A stretch of DNA of 64,000 bases from JBAZHE01 sp964547855 (GCA_964547855.1 CAZJPG010000003.1:1-64000); one strand, 5' to 3'; shown: positions 14,547-23,470, counted from the stretch's first letter. Numbers and translations: made by a program. Notes: generated from the letters alone by a model not told the origin.

Positions 14547-16001
14547 CTATATTTGTGGTTTTTGCTTGCGATATTCGGTGTTCTTCTCAAAAACTGAAGC
14601 GACGTTCAATATCTTGGCCTCACCAAACCTTGGACCTATCAATTGCAATCCGACTGGCAAATCGCCATCGAATCCGCCAGGCATAGAGAGTGCTGGCAGT
14701 CCGGCCATGGAGGCCGGGGTGGAGAAAGAATCCTCTAAATACATCTTAAGCGGATCGGCATCGTAGGCACCGATCTTGTAGGCGGCGGTCGGCTGGGTCG
14801 GGGTTAAAATTAGGTCGACTTCTTTCAAAGCGAAGTCCAACTCCTCTTTTATCTTAGTGCGGACCTTCTGTGCTTTCAAATAATAGGCATCGCGATATCC
14901 AGCGGACAAAGCATAGGTACCAAGCATGACGCGGCGCTTGACCTCCTTGCCAAATCCCTGACCGCGAGACTTAGTATAGATATCTAAAAGGCTCTTAGCC
15001 TCATCACTAGTAAAGCCATATTTGACGCCGTCGAAACGAGCCAGGTTAGACGATATTTCCGAAGGAGTAATGACGTAATATACCGGTATGGCGTACTTAG
15101 CGTGCGGCAGAGCGATATCAACCAATTCGGCACCCAATTCCACTAATTTAGCCTTAGCGCTCTCCAAGGCCTTTTTGACGCCTTCAGACAACCCTTCAGA
15201 GTCATTGTCGGTCGGCAAACCGATCTTGAGGCCATTCAACGGCTTATTGATATCTTCTGTATAATTCGGGACTGGCTCTTCGGGAGTGGTGGCGTCATAT
15301 TTATCATGGCCAGCAATGACGCTCATGACCAAGCCGACGTCCTCGGCCGTCTTAGTCAAAGGACCAGGAACGTCATTGGACGATGTCATAGCCAAAAGAC
15401 CAAAACGAGAGGAACGGCCATAGGTCGGCTTTAGACCAAAGATATTGCAAAAAGACGCTGGGCAACGGATCGAACCACCAGTGTCGGTGCCGAGGGCAAA
15501 GATGCACATATCGGCAGCCACGGACGCTCCCGAACCGGAAGAAGATCCGCCAGGGACTCTTTCGAAATCATAAGGGTTATGAGTCGGACCAAAGGCACTA
15601 TTCTCGCCCGAACCGCCATGGGCGAATTCGTCCATGTTAGCCTTTCCTAAAAGCACGGCTCCAGCCTCGCGTAATTTTTTGATGATGGTCGCATCGAACG
15701 GAGCGACATAATTCTCTAAAATCTTAGAAGCGGCTGTCGTGCGCACGCCCTTAGTCATCATGTTATCCTTGGCGATATATGGCACACCCAAAAGTCCGCC
15801 CTTCTCACCTTTAGCGCGTCTTGCGTCGGCTGCTTCGGCTTCTTTTAAGGCCTCTTCTTCACAAACAGTCAAAAGCGCGTTCAACTTACCGTTTAACTTT
15901 TTTATTTGTTCAAGGCAGTCCTTAGTCAATTCGACGGAAGTTATCTCTCCTGCGTCCATCTTGGCCACTGCCTGTCTTATCGTCAATTCGTTCAATTTCA
16001 T
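14547..16001 (-). CDS. gatA: Asp-tRNA(Asn)/Glu-tRNA(Gln) amidotransferase subunit A
   Basis: 484 residues, full length for the family. Amidase signature with the Ser-cisSer-Lys triad: K78 (PYIAKDNM), the cis-Ser in PGGSSSGSGAS (about 154) and nucleophile S177 (GTDTGGSIRCPAS). GatA releases ammonia from glutamine for GatB to amidate misacylated tRNA; together with GatC they make Gln- and/or Asn-tRNA. Unusually it is separated from gatC by a 2.5 kb unrelated multidomain gene; the fusion ends 20 bp before the gatA ATG. gatB is not in the window. Confidence 0.96.
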   Translation of the reverse strand: MKLNELTIRQAVAKMDAGEITSVELTKDCLEQIKKLNGKLNALLTVCEEEALKEAEAADARRAKGEKGGLLGVPYIAKDNMMTKGVRTTAASKILENYVAPFDATIIKKLREAGAVLLGKANMDEFAHGGSGENSAFGPTHNPYDFERVPGGSSSGSGASVAADMCIFALGTDTGGSIRCPASFCNIFGLKPTYGRSSRFGLLAMTSSNDVPGPLTKTAEDVGLVMSVIAGHDKYDATTPEEPVPNYTEDINKPLNGLKIGLPTDNDSEGLSEGVKKALESAKAKLVELGAELVDIALPHAKYAIPVYYVITPSEISSNLARFDGVKYGFTSDEAKSLLDIYTKSRGQGFGKEVKRRVMLGTYALSAGYRDAYYLKAQKVRTKIKEELDFALKEVDLILTPTQPTAAYKIGAYDADPLKMYLEDSFSTPASMAGLPALSMPGGFDGDLPVGLQLIGPRFGEAKILNVASVFEKNTEYRKQKPQI

Positions 16002-16021
16002 ATACTTTAAAGTTATTTTAT

Positions 16022-18526
16022 TTATTTCGCATTTTCCAAAATCAAAGCTATTTCCATTAAACTTTCAAAATAATAAGATTCTTCTCCAGCCGGCTCAGAC
16101 AATATCTCCCCGCGACAAAAGGCGCATTTCAAACCAGCTTTCTTGGCGGATTCGATTCCCCTAGGTGAGTCCTCTACCGCAACGCAGGCATTTGGTTCAA
16201 AATTCAAAAAATCCAAGGCTTTCTTATATGGATCGCTTGCTGGCTTGGTAAATTCCGTATCTTCTCTATGAATTCTGACGTCAAAAAAATCATCCTCACA
16301 TCTATCACCCAAAACAATATCAACAAACTCTTTTCGCGAAGAAGACACTACCCCTACCTTATAACCAAGCTTCTTTATTTTATTTATAGCAGATAAATTT
16401 ATAGACAAATGGTCGTCAAAGCTATGTTTTTTCAAGGCCTCCCTGTAATCATCGTAAACCAACGCCATAAACTCATTCTTGTTTGTAAAAACCGACAAGG
16501 CCAGAGAATCGAAAAGTTTATCATATTCCTTTAATTCATTTTCTGCATAGTCTGACATATGAATGGATTTGCCAGAAAATTTTTCCGCAATTCTCGAAAA
16601 AGAAGTAAAAAATATATTCTCAGTTTTAGCAATGGTACCATCAAAATCAAATAAAAAAGCCTTGGTCGACCCCTTTCCCAAAACACTTTTTGATAAAAAA
16701 TCAGCTACATAATCCCTATACGGCTGATCAGCTCTTTTAAGATTCGGTAGACCGGATTTTTTTATGAACTGCTCTAGCAGTCCTGATAATTCTTGTTTTT
16801 TTGATATCCACCTGACTGGTTCGGCCAATATCTCAAATTCAACAAAAGACCCGATACCAGGGAGCGTGTCTATGGATACATTTTCATAATAACCTTTAAC
16901 TTCCCTGCTCATGGTACGCCTATTTTTCACCACTGTTGCGTATTTAAAATAACCAAGGGAAGGAAAAAAACTCTTTATACTTCGAGCCGACTCCCCAGAC
17001 AATGGCACATTATGCTCCACTTTAGAATAAAAACTAGACAAAGACGACGACTTGCCTTTAAAGGTAAGTTCGGATGATTCATTGGAAGATCTTAGTCTTA
17101 AACAAGTCCTGTTTTTGACAAACTCCCCGCAAATGTCGGAAAAATAATCATCAACTTCTATGTTATGCCCGACCTCAGAAAAACCCTCTCTCTCGCAAAA
17201 ATCAATCAATCTTTTTTTGTTATCGTCATCTAGAAAAAACTTATCCTCAACTTCTATTTTATCATTTGCAGCGCCAGAATTGATCTGAGTCTCTTTGGTG
17301 ACAATAGCTATCTGGTAAACTCCTTGTATATTACTGAATTCTTTGAAATCAATTTTAACCCCTTGGTCGAAAAACTCATTTACCGACGAGTAAAAAGCTT
17401 CCTTGTCAAAATAAGACCCGCCAACATCCTTTAAAAACCAGGAATACCAATATTTATTAAGTAATTTATGAAAAAAACCTGTCTTTCTTGGATCTTCTAT
17501 CTCTATTATCACAATCTTTTTGGCAACCCTAAGACAACTACCAAAAAGACCAAAAAGATCTTCTCTAGTGGGAAGATGATGAAGAGTGTTGGCGCAAATG
17601 GCTACATCAAAAGAATTATCGGCAAATGGCAAATAAGCAGCATTATGATTGGTAAACAACATTCTTCGTCCCTCTCTCTGTTTGGTGTTTATCTGCCCCC
17701 AACTAACATCGTTCGCAACAACATAGTTAAAATTCTTCAAATCATATAGATCACTAACGATTCGATTGTCACCACAAGAAACATCTATCAGTGACTTACC
17801 ATCAGCTATTTCGCCACTAAGCATCTCCAAAAATTTCTTTTTTTTCTTTAAAGCAGGAGTCAAAACGAACCTTTTAACTATGAAATCATGAATAAAATAC
17901 CTCCACTTAACCTCTTCGTTAGTAGAAATTTCTTTTTCAAAAGGCTGAGTTTTAAATTTTTTAATATGCCCATGGCATATTCTAACAACCTCTCTGTTCG
18001 CATACCTATTAATATTTCCCAACTCTTCTTGGTTTATTCTTACAAATCTGCCCTTGGCATCATGAAAATTCACCTTTTGCTTGTTTCTTATTCTTCCAGA
18101 AAATGCCAGACCAAAATGACAACAAGCCTCTCCCTTAAAAGAAAAAGTATTCTCTACAAAGGCAATCGGCTCTATCTCTCCAAGTGCTATTTCAATCTTA
18201 TTATCTTCACTTATTTCGCTTGATATTCTTTTGACAGCGGCATGAATATCCTCATTCTTTTGAATGCTTCCTCCTGGCAAAGACCAAAACAAATTTTCTT
18301 GTATATTCCTCTCGAGATAAATATCCCCTTCCTCGTCGTAAACAGCTAAAAGTATGAAGTATTTTCTTTTTAAGCAATACTCGAAAAGCTCACTGGAAAC
18401 TTCTCCGTGATATTTAATTTTGGGCAAATTATATATCTTACTATATACATCAAAAGCAAAGGCCGTATAATCAGTCTTTTCCCTAAAAACCTTATCAAGA
18501 CAAAAATTATTTTCTTTCTTGTCCAT
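16022..18526 (-). CDS. Four-domain fusion: NUDIX - SAM methyltransferase - CYTH - HAD phosphatase
   Basis: 834 residues. (1) About 55-185: NUDIX fold, GGSIQKNEDIHAAVKRISSE (85-104), a degenerate Nudix box with K in the place of the conserved R. (2) About 215-410: class I methyltransferase, motif I SLIDVSCGDNRIVSDL (245-260) and ADNSFDVAICANTLHHLP (302-319). (3) About 424-605: CYTH/class IV adenylyl-cyclase-like domain with the signature E425-x-E427-x-K429, VDDYFSD, CLRLRSSNESSELTFKG and FVEFEILAEP. (4) About 622-834: HAD phosphatase of the phosphoglucomutase type, DFDGT (627-631), VVSSS, KPASDPY and VEDSPRGIESAKKAG. All four act on nucleotides, phosphates or SAM in other proteins; the joint substrate is unknown. 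It lies between gatC (3-bp gap) and gatA, and is more AT-rich than both, pointing to later insertion. Confidence 0.85.
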   Translation of the reverse strand: MDKKENNFCLDKVFREKTDYTAFAFDVYSKIYNLPKIKYHGEVSSELFEYCLKRKYFILLAVYDEEGDIYLERNIQENLFWSLPGGSIQKNEDIHAAVKRISSEISEDNKIEIALGEIEPIAFVENTFSFKGEACCHFGLAFSGRIRNKQKVNFHDAKGRFVRINQEELGNINRYANREVVRICHGHIKKFKTQPFEKEISTNEEVKWRYFIHDFIVKRFVLTPALKKKKKFLEMLSGEIADGKSLIDVSCGDNRIVSDLYDLKNFNYVVANDVSWGQINTKQREGRRMLFTNHNAAYLPFADNSFDVAICANTLHHLPTREDLFGLFGSCLRVAKKIVIIEIEDPRKTGFFHKLLNKYWYSWFLKDVGGSYFDKEAFYSSVNEFFDQGVKIDFKEFSNIQGVYQIAIVTKETQINSGAANDKIEVEDKFFLDDDNKKRLIDFCEREGFSEVGHNIEVDDYFSDICGEFVKNRTCLRLRSSNESSELTFKGKSSSLSSFYSKVEHNVPLSGESARSIKSFFPSLGYFKYATVVKNRRTMSREVKGYYENVSIDTLPGIGSFVEFEILAEPVRWISKKQELSGLLEQFIKKSGLPNLKRADQPYRDYVADFLSKSVLGKGSTKAFLFDFDGTIAKTENIFFTSFSRIAEKFSGKSIHMSDYAENELKEYDKLFDSLALSVFTNKNEFMALVYDDYREALKKHSFDDHLSINLSAINKIKKLGYKVGVVSSSRKEFVDIVLGDRCEDDFFDVRIHREDTEFTKPASDPYKKALDFLNFEPNACVAVEDSPRGIESAKKAGLKCAFCRGEILSEPAGEESYYFESLMEIALILENAK

Positions 18527-18529
18527 AAA

Positions 18530-18826
18530 TCAATCCTGTTCAAGTATCTTCTTGACCTTGATCTGGTGTCCATAGACCTCCGGCGCCTCGTTCAAGGCCG
18601 CCTCTGACTCGTTCTTTGGCCACTCTTCTGCCTCATCGGCACGCCAAACATCGACCAAGCCAGTGACCTGAGCCGTTGGGACGACACCTTCGGTATCGAC
18701 TTCTTTGAGTTGATCGATATAATTTAGAACATTGGAAAGCTGGGCCGGCATTATCTCGAGCTCTTTTTCAGTGAGCTCTAAACGCGCCAACTGAGCGACT
18801 TTTTTAACATCTTCTTTGGTTAACAT
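18530..18826 (-). CDS. gatC: Asp-tRNA(Asn)/Glu-tRNA(Gln) amidotransferase subunit C
   Basis: 98 residues from ATG 18826 (MLTKEDVKKVAQLARLELTE); the longer frame adds only five upstream residues. Typical GatC: N-terminal helices with VKKVAQLARLELTEKE, NVLNYIDQLKEVDTEGVVPT and the C-terminal VYGHQIKVKKIL strand/loop. GatC stabilises the GatA-GatB complex. First gene of the unit gatC - fusion - gatA. Confidence 0.93.
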   Translation of the reverse strand: MLTKEDVKKVAQLARLELTEKELEIMPAQLSNVLNYIDQLKEVDTEGVVPTAQVTGLVDVWRADEAEEWPKNESEAALNEAPEVYGHQIKVKKILEQD

Positions 18827-18837
18827 ATTTGTATAAT

Positions 18838-18915
18838 GCATGAAGTATTATGTATGAAGTATTATGTATAAAAAAATTTATACATCATACATAATACATT
18901 ATACTTTATACACTT
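18838..18915. repeat. Solo AT-rich TATGAAGTAT repeat cluster
   Basis: Two direct copies of GAAGTATTATGTAT (18842-18869) followed by the inverse TATACATCATACATAATAC and TTATACTTTATAC, forming a hairpin around TATAAAAAAATTTATA. The same sequence type flanks the S23-like gene at 21067. It fills the space between gatC and ligA and has no gene. Confidence 0.7.
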
Positions 18916-21021
18916 CTAATTTATCATCTTTAAAAACTCTTCCTCCCCAATCACTGGAACGCCCAGTTTCAGTGCTTTATCGCGCTTACTGCCTGGATTC
19001 TCACCAACGATCACATAAGATGTCTTTTTGCTGACGGATTCGGATAGTTCCCCCCCCAACCGTCTAATCTTATCCTTAGCCTCGTCTCGTGTCAAACTGG
19101 CTAAAGTTCCAGTTAAAACGAAACTCTTGCCATCCAAGGCTCCCCCTTCGCCAGACAATCTCTCCTCTGTCTTGAGAGATACGCCATTCTCCTCTAATTT
19201 TTCAAGTATTTTGATATTCTTAGCGTTATGCCACCATTCATATATACTCTCAGCGACAATTGGACCAATGTCGGTCATGTTTTGAATATCTTCAAGCGAC
19301 AATTCTGAAAAATATTTAGTGACATCGCTTATTTGAATTTTGAATGTTGAATTTTGAATGTTGGATTTTTGTAAAAAATCTTTAGCAACAGTAATAGCCG
19401 TTTCTTCACCGACGTGACGAATGCCAAGCCCGAAGATGAAACGTGAGAGGTCCAAAATCTTGTGAGCGGCTATCGACTCGATTATATTCTTAGCCTTCTT
19501 CTCGGCGAAACGCTCCAAAGGTTTTAAGTCTCCCTCGGTCAAAGAATAAAAATCAGCGATATCAGATACCAAGCCTTCTTGGACTAATTGTTCGACGATC
19601 TTTTTACCCAAGCCTTCGATGTCGGCGGCGTTCTTCGAAGCGAAATGTATAAGAGAGCGCAAAGTCACGGCATAGCAATTTTTATTCAAACAGCGATAAG
19701 CTACATCGTCGTCGACACGATCGACCTCTCCGCCACAGATCGGACATTCTTTCGGAGGGTTTATTTTCTTTTCCTTGCCGGTGCGCATCTTCGGTAGTAC
19801 CTGAACGACTTTCGGTATCACGTCGCCGGCGCGCTCAATAACGACCGTGTCGCCCACCCTCAACCCTAAACGCTCGATCTCGTCGAAATTATGCAAAGTG
19901 GCATGAGTGACTGTGACCCCCCCAACCTCGACCGGCTCCAACTCCGACACCGGCGTCAAAGTACCGGTTCTCCCCACTTGCCAATTGACCTTTTTAATGA
20001 CGGTCGTAGTTTGAATCGCTGGAAACTTGAAAGCCATCATATAGCGCGGCCCTTTGCCGACGATACCTAAAACTCCCCAATCGTCCAAATCGTTCACTTT
20101 CACGACCGTACCATCGATCTCGAACGGAAGTTTCTCGCGCTTTTCGCCGATCTCGGCATAGAATTTAAAAACCTCTGGAAGATCACTACAAACGTGATTT
20201 TCCTTTATGACTTTAAAGCCTAGAGTCTTAAGCACTTCTCTTTTTTGGCTATGGCGAGTCAAACCGAAATCACCGATGATCTCATAAGCATAAAAATCCA
20301 AACGTCTTTCGGCGGCCACTTTAGGATCAAGCTGTCTGATCGAGCCAGCGGCGCCATTGCGCGGATTAGCCAAGGGCTGTTTGCCCTCGCGAACATATCT
20401 TTCGTTCAACTGTTCAAAGACCTTCTTGGTCATGACCGCTTCGCCACGAACAAAAATACGCCCCTCTTTGGCTGCCGTAATTATCTTTTCCGCCTGGTCG
20501 GCGGTAAGACCGGATCTTTTCAAGTCTGAAGATGATATCTTAGCCAGAGAAAGAGGAATGCTTTCGATGGTCTTCAAATTATTGGTCACATCCTCCCCTA
20601 CTTGCCCGTCGCCGCGAGTCGCACCAGTCTTGAATATTCCATTTTCATATTCCAAACTCATGGCCAAACCATCGACTTTAAGCTCGACGAAATATTCGTA
20701 ATCCTTGTTTAAAATATTCTTATTGCGCTTTTCCCAATCGCGCATATCCTGCTCATTGAAAGCATCGAAAAGTGACATCATCGGCCGTTCATGCCTGACT
20801 TTGGAAAATTTATCCAAAGCCTGGCCGCCGACGCGCTGGGTCGGCGAATCTGGTGTGATGAACTCCGGATTCTCCTGCTCTAACTTCTGCAACTCGTTCT
20901 TTAAAGAATCCAAAGCCGCATCGGATATCTCCGATTTATCCAAAACATGATATTGATGACGGTGATAGTTGACCTCGTCGCGAAGTTTGGCGATACGAGA
21001 TTGTATTTCTTTTTTGTTCAT
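18916..21021 (-). CDS. ligA: NAD-dependent DNA ligase
   Basis: 701 residues from ATG 21021 (MNKKEIQSRIAKLRDEVNYH); the longer start at 21033 lies in the repeat-bearing spacer. Ia domain, then the adenylation domain with catalytic K115 in VELKVDG, an OB-fold, a Cys4 zinc finger (CPICGGEVD...CLNKNC), helix-hairpin-helix repeats and a C-terminal BRCT domain (GKSFVLTGTLASLTRDEAKD). Seals nicks in replication and repair using NAD+. An unusual in-frame stretch SNIQNSTFKIQIS between the HhH repeats is encoded by a tandem repeat. Essential housekeeping gene. Confidence 0.97.
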   Translation of the reverse strand: MNKKEIQSRIAKLRDEVNYHRHQYHVLDKSEISDAALDSLKNELQKLEQENPEFITPDSPTQRVGGQALDKFSKVRHERPMMSLFDAFNEQDMRDWEKRNKNILNKDYEYFVELKVDGLAMSLEYENGIFKTGATRGDGQVGEDVTNNLKTIESIPLSLAKISSSDLKRSGLTADQAEKIITAAKEGRIFVRGEAVMTKKVFEQLNERYVREGKQPLANPRNGAAGSIRQLDPKVAAERRLDFYAYEIIGDFGLTRHSQKREVLKTLGFKVIKENHVCSDLPEVFKFYAEIGEKREKLPFEIDGTVVKVNDLDDWGVLGIVGKGPRYMMAFKFPAIQTTTVIKKVNWQVGRTGTLTPVSELEPVEVGGVTVTHATLHNFDEIERLGLRVGDTVVIERAGDVIPKVVQVLPKMRTGKEKKINPPKECPICGGEVDRVDDDVAYRCLNKNCYAVTLRSLIHFASKNAADIEGLGKKIVEQLVQEGLVSDIADFYSLTEGDLKPLERFAEKKAKNIIESIAAHKILDLSRFIFGLGIRHVGEETAITVAKDFLQKSNIQNSTFKIQISDVTKYFSELSLEDIQNMTDIGPIVAESIYEWWHNAKNIKILEKLEENGVSLKTEERLSGEGGALDGKSFVLTGTLASLTRDEAKDKIRRLGGELSESVSKKTSYVIVGENPGSKRDKALKLGVPVIGEEEFLKMIN
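19329..19371. repeat. In-frame AATTTTGAATGTTG repeat inserted in ligA
   Basis: TTGAATTTTGAATGTTGAAT and TTTGAATGTTGGAT: about two and a half copies of a 15-bp unit. It encodes KSNIQNSTFKIQIS, which fits no part of the ligase consensus and interrupts the helix-hairpin-helix region without breaking the frame. Confidence 0.6.
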
Positions 21022-21030
21022 GAAAATCAA

Positions 21031-21062
21031 CAAGTATAACGTATGAAGTATGTTGTATAAAG
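21031..21062. repeat. S23-flanking repeat, ligA side
   Basis: AAGTATAACGTATGAAGTAT then GTTGTATAAAGC: same TATGAAGTAT vocabulary as 18838-18915, right after the S23-type gene's stop. Confidence 0.55.
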
Positions 21063-21066
21063 CAAG

Positions 21067-21447
21067 CTATAAAAATTCTTTCAGACTTCTTATCATGCCA
21101 GCTATAAGCTTGTGCACGACTATAGACTTTAAAGCCAAGGAATTAAAATCTTTGATGTTCAAATAACCAATGTCTCTGGCTATTGCTAACTGACTTTGAA
21201 TTTCAGCCACTGACCCACGAGCAATGAAATAAAAACGTATCTTGTCTTTTGCGGTTTCTCTACTAAACCCCTCGGCTATATTAGAAGTCACTGAAACAGC
21301 TGCGCGACGAATTTGACTGGTCAGCCCAAACAATTCTTTTTGTGGAAATTTTTCCGTAAACTTATACACCTCAATCGCCATTTCATGACTTTTTTTCCAA
21401 GAATCTAAATCTGAAAAATTTTTTATTTTACCCCCTCCGTTATACAT
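21067..21447 (-). CDS. Four-helix bundle protein, S23/IVP family
   Basis: 126 residues. Family hallmarks: FSDLDSWKKSHEMAIEVYKF, PQKELFGLTSQIRRAAVSVT, SNIAEGFSRE and IARGSVAEIQSQLAIARDIG. These proteins were first seen in 23S rRNA intervening sequences and are related to the Avd accessory protein of diversity-generating retroelements; their function is unknown. Here it is a stand-alone gene with related TATAC/TATGAAGTAT repeats on both sides, suggesting it moves with them. No rRNA and no reverse transcriptase are nearby. Confidence 0.9.
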   Translation of the reverse strand: MYNGGGKIKNFSDLDSWKKSHEMAIEVYKFTEKFPQKELFGLTSQIRRAAVSVTSNIAEGFSRETAKDKIRFYFIARGSVAEIQSQLAIARDIGYLNIKDFNSLALKSIVVHKLIAGMIRSLKEFL

Positions 21448-21476
21448 TATACTTAGTGCTTTATACTATATCTTAC
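21440..21476. repeat. S23-flanking repeat, upstream side
   Basis: GTTATACATTATACTTAGTG then CTTTATACTATATC, overlapping the S23-type start. Same vocabulary, inverted, as the repeat at 21031-21062. Confidence 0.55.
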
Positions 21477-21481
21477 CAAAA

Positions 21482-21504
21482 AACCGCTGTTTTTTCCAGC
21501 GGTT
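21482..21504 (-). terminator. Terminator after the pseudopilin operon
   Basis: AACCGCTG...CAGCGGTT with a T-run on the minus strand, 27 bp after the stop of the 106-residue gene at 21531. Confidence 0.75.
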
Positions 21505-21530
21505 CTTGGCTTATCTTCGACTTGACTAGA

Positions 21531-21851
21531 TTACTTTTTTTCGGTCTTGGTCGGCTCAGAGGCCTGAGCATCTTGAGCCTGCTGCAAGCAAGCGGTGGCG
21601 ATTATCTCCATGGTCATCGGCTTACCATCCTGGTCACTGCCGAGATTCAATGGCACAGGCTGACAATCCTTAGCAGCGTTGGCCACATCCACAAAAGCCT
21701 TAGAATACCCTTGAGAAGCTCCTTCATTGAAAGCAGCGGCCATTTTACCGTTTTTGAACTGTTCCCAGCTGTTCCAGCTTATGTAAACAACGGAAAAAAC
21801 GCCCCAAACGATCAAAACGATCATAAAGACCAAACTTTTTTTGATTTGCAT
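21531..21851 (-). CDS. Membrane-anchored small protein at the end of the pilin operon
   Basis: 106 residues, one N-terminal transmembrane helix (about 5-25), then an outside domain with a Cys pair (C62 and C88 approximately) and an acidic/Lys tail. Not a recognised family. It follows the PilX-like gene by 84 bp on the same strand and precedes the terminator, so it is likely the last gene of the pseudopilin transcript. Confidence 0.6.
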   Translation of the reverse strand: MQIKKSLVFMIVLIVWGVFSVVYISWNSWEQFKNGKMAAAFNEGASQGYSKAFVDVANAAKDCQPVPLNLGSDQDGKPMTMEIIATACLQQAQDAQASEPTKTEKK

Positions 21852-21935
21852 AGTTTACTTTAAAAGTTATTATTAGTCGCTTAATAATCAATTATAGGCC
21901 AAACGGATACGATTAACAAGTGGAAAAGAAACGCA

Positions 21936-22319
21936 TCAAAAAAACAGTTCCAACTCGACCGTTCTTTGCAGGTCGCCGAAAGTGCCATGGGATTGGAATA
22001 TGACCGTCGTCGACGTGCCCTTGTCGACACTATAAACAGCACCGTCCAATAAAGTATCGGAAAAAATATCACCAACGCCGTTTGACCCCGAAGGTATCGT
22101 CCAGCCATTCTTGCGCCACTCCCAAAGCACTCTCTCGGCCCCAGACTCGGCCGCAAAAAAAGCCTTGGTCGACCTAGCCTGTGTACCACTCATCTGCAAC
22201 CCGCTAGTAATTAATTTAGCTGCCAATAAAGAAATAACCACAATAACATTCAATATCATTATCGTCATCAATAAAGCCATTCCCTTTTTATTGTCTTTTT
22301 TAAACAAAGATCTAATCAT
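21936..22319 (-). CDS. PilX-like minor pseudopilin
   Basis: I use ATG 22319 (MIRSLFKKDNKKGMALLMTI), which overlaps the previous stop by 8 bp; the longer start at 22349 would enter the neighbouring gene further. 127 residues with a prepilin-type leader ending KKG, cleavage G^M, and hydrophobic helix MALLMTIMILNVIVVISLLA, then AKAFFAAESG-like sequence (STKAFFAAESGAERVLWEW) typical of PilX/GspK N-termini. Position +5 is not Glu, as usual for GspK/PilX types. Likely a tip-complex component. Confidence 0.75.
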   Translation of the reverse strand: MIRSLFKKDNKKGMALLMTIMILNVIVVISLLAAKLITSGLQMSGTQARSTKAFFAAESGAERVLWEWRKNGWTIPSGSNGVGDIFSDTLLDGAVYSVDKGTSTTVIFQSHGTFGDLQRTVELELFF

Positions 22320-22866
22320 AATAACGCGAAGAGACCATGGTCTCGACATTTAATTTTTCCTTGCGCTCACCTTTTATGATCAATTCCATCTGCATCCGCA
22401 TTAAAACCTTAGCTTGAACATAATCGCTGTTGTTAGTGACTTGGAACAAGACTCTGGTCATATTGATATTCGATGGCGTAACATAGTCCATTGGCTCCGA
22501 ATCGCGCTGAATGGCCAAGCGATCGTTGTCCAAAAAATATCTAATACACTGCCCCTTGTAATTAATGAATTTTATCTCCGTTCCCCCGCCAGAAACATTA
22601 TATATCTTACCAGGCGTTCCACTGCAAGCGCCCGTGTCGTCACTGATCGCCGTTCTGATCTCCTTACCGACACGCTCGAAGACATAGCGAATATTCTCCT
22701 GCATATCTTGCGAAGCGATCGCTTGACGCTGTCCTTCGATGACCGTTTGAAATATCTGCGCCGACATCATCATTGTAATAGAAAAAAGTGCGACCGAAAC
22801 CATAAGCTCCAGCAAAGTGACGCCACGACCATCGTTGAATATTTTTTTATAGGAATATCCTTTCAT
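22312..22866 (-). CDS. PilW-like pseudopilin
   Basis: 184 residues. Prepilin signal with RG^VTLLELMVSVALFSITMMM (Glu5 present), then a long helix (QTVIEGQRQAIASQDMQENI) and a beta-rich C-terminal domain with a Cys pair (C at about 82 and 105). Resembles PilW/GspJ. Overlaps the PilX-like gene; the previous gene ends 15 bp upstream. Confidence 0.78.
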   Translation of the reverse strand: MKGYSYKKIFNDGRGVTLLELMVSVALFSITMMMSAQIFQTVIEGQRQAIASQDMQENIRYVFERVGKEIRTAISDDTGACSGTPGKIYNVSGGGTEIKFINYKGQCIRYFLDNDRLAIQRDSEPMDYVTPSNINMTRVLFQVTNNSDYVQAKVLMRMQMELIIKGERKEKLNVETMVSSRYYD

Positions 22867-22881
22867 TATTGTCTAGACGAC

Positions 22882-23457
22882 TTAAGGAACCTGTCGCCAA
22901 TTATAAAGCACTGTCTGGGCAGTGAAATCATGAATGTTGTTGCCAGTGACCCACCGAACTAGACACTCCACTGTCGTAGAGGCGGTCGTATCGCTTTTTA
23001 TCTCTATGATACGCGAAAAAGGAGTCGTCGTAGCCGAGCCGGGCATAGCAAAATGCCGATAAAGATTGTTACTGTCTATATAGAGCTTAGCCGCCGGATC
23101 GCCAATTCCAGTGGTGTCGGTTATATTGCCTGTGTAATCTATGGAATATAATCCGTCCTGCATCCAATCCGTATTGGAATTTGTGCTGGAGCCGGTCTGC
23201 CAATCGTCATCACCTAGCCAATTGTTATCGCGAACATTTCTGACAAGCTCTAGACTTTCTTGGCAAAGCTGAGAGGCCACGATCATGTTTTTATTTATAT
23301 AACCGACCTGTACGTTCTGTGACACTAAAGATACTACGCCTAAAAGACCGACGGATATTATAAACACCACTACTACCATCTCCATTATGGTAAAGCCTCT
23401 TTTGGCGTCCGACAGCGTATTATGGACGATCGATGATTTTTTATTAGATGCTTCCAT
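22882..23457 (-). CDS. PilV-like pseudopilin
   Basis: 191 residues. Prepilin signal RG^FTIMEMVVVVFIISVGLL with Glu at +5, followed by VSLVSQNVQVGYINKNMIVA and SQLCQESLELVRNVRDNNW, the PilV/GspI-type pattern. The start has a 22-residue polar leader. 13 bp after the GspH-like gene. Confidence 0.78.
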   Translation of the reverse strand: MEASNKKSSIVHNTLSDAKRGFTIMEMVVVVFIISVGLLGVVSLVSQNVQVGYINKNMIVASQLCQESLELVRNVRDNNWLGDDDWQTGSSTNSNTDWMQDGLYSIDYTGNITDTTGIGDPAAKLYIDSNNLYRHFAMPGSATTTPFSRIIEIKSDTTASTTVECLVRWVTGNNIHDFTAQTVLYNWRQVP

Positions 23458-23470
23458 TGTTTTATATCTT

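Noticed and set aside
21067..21447. Diversity-generating retroelement (Avd-like protein)
   Set aside because: No reverse transcriptase, template repeat or variable-repeat target nearby; S23 family is enough.
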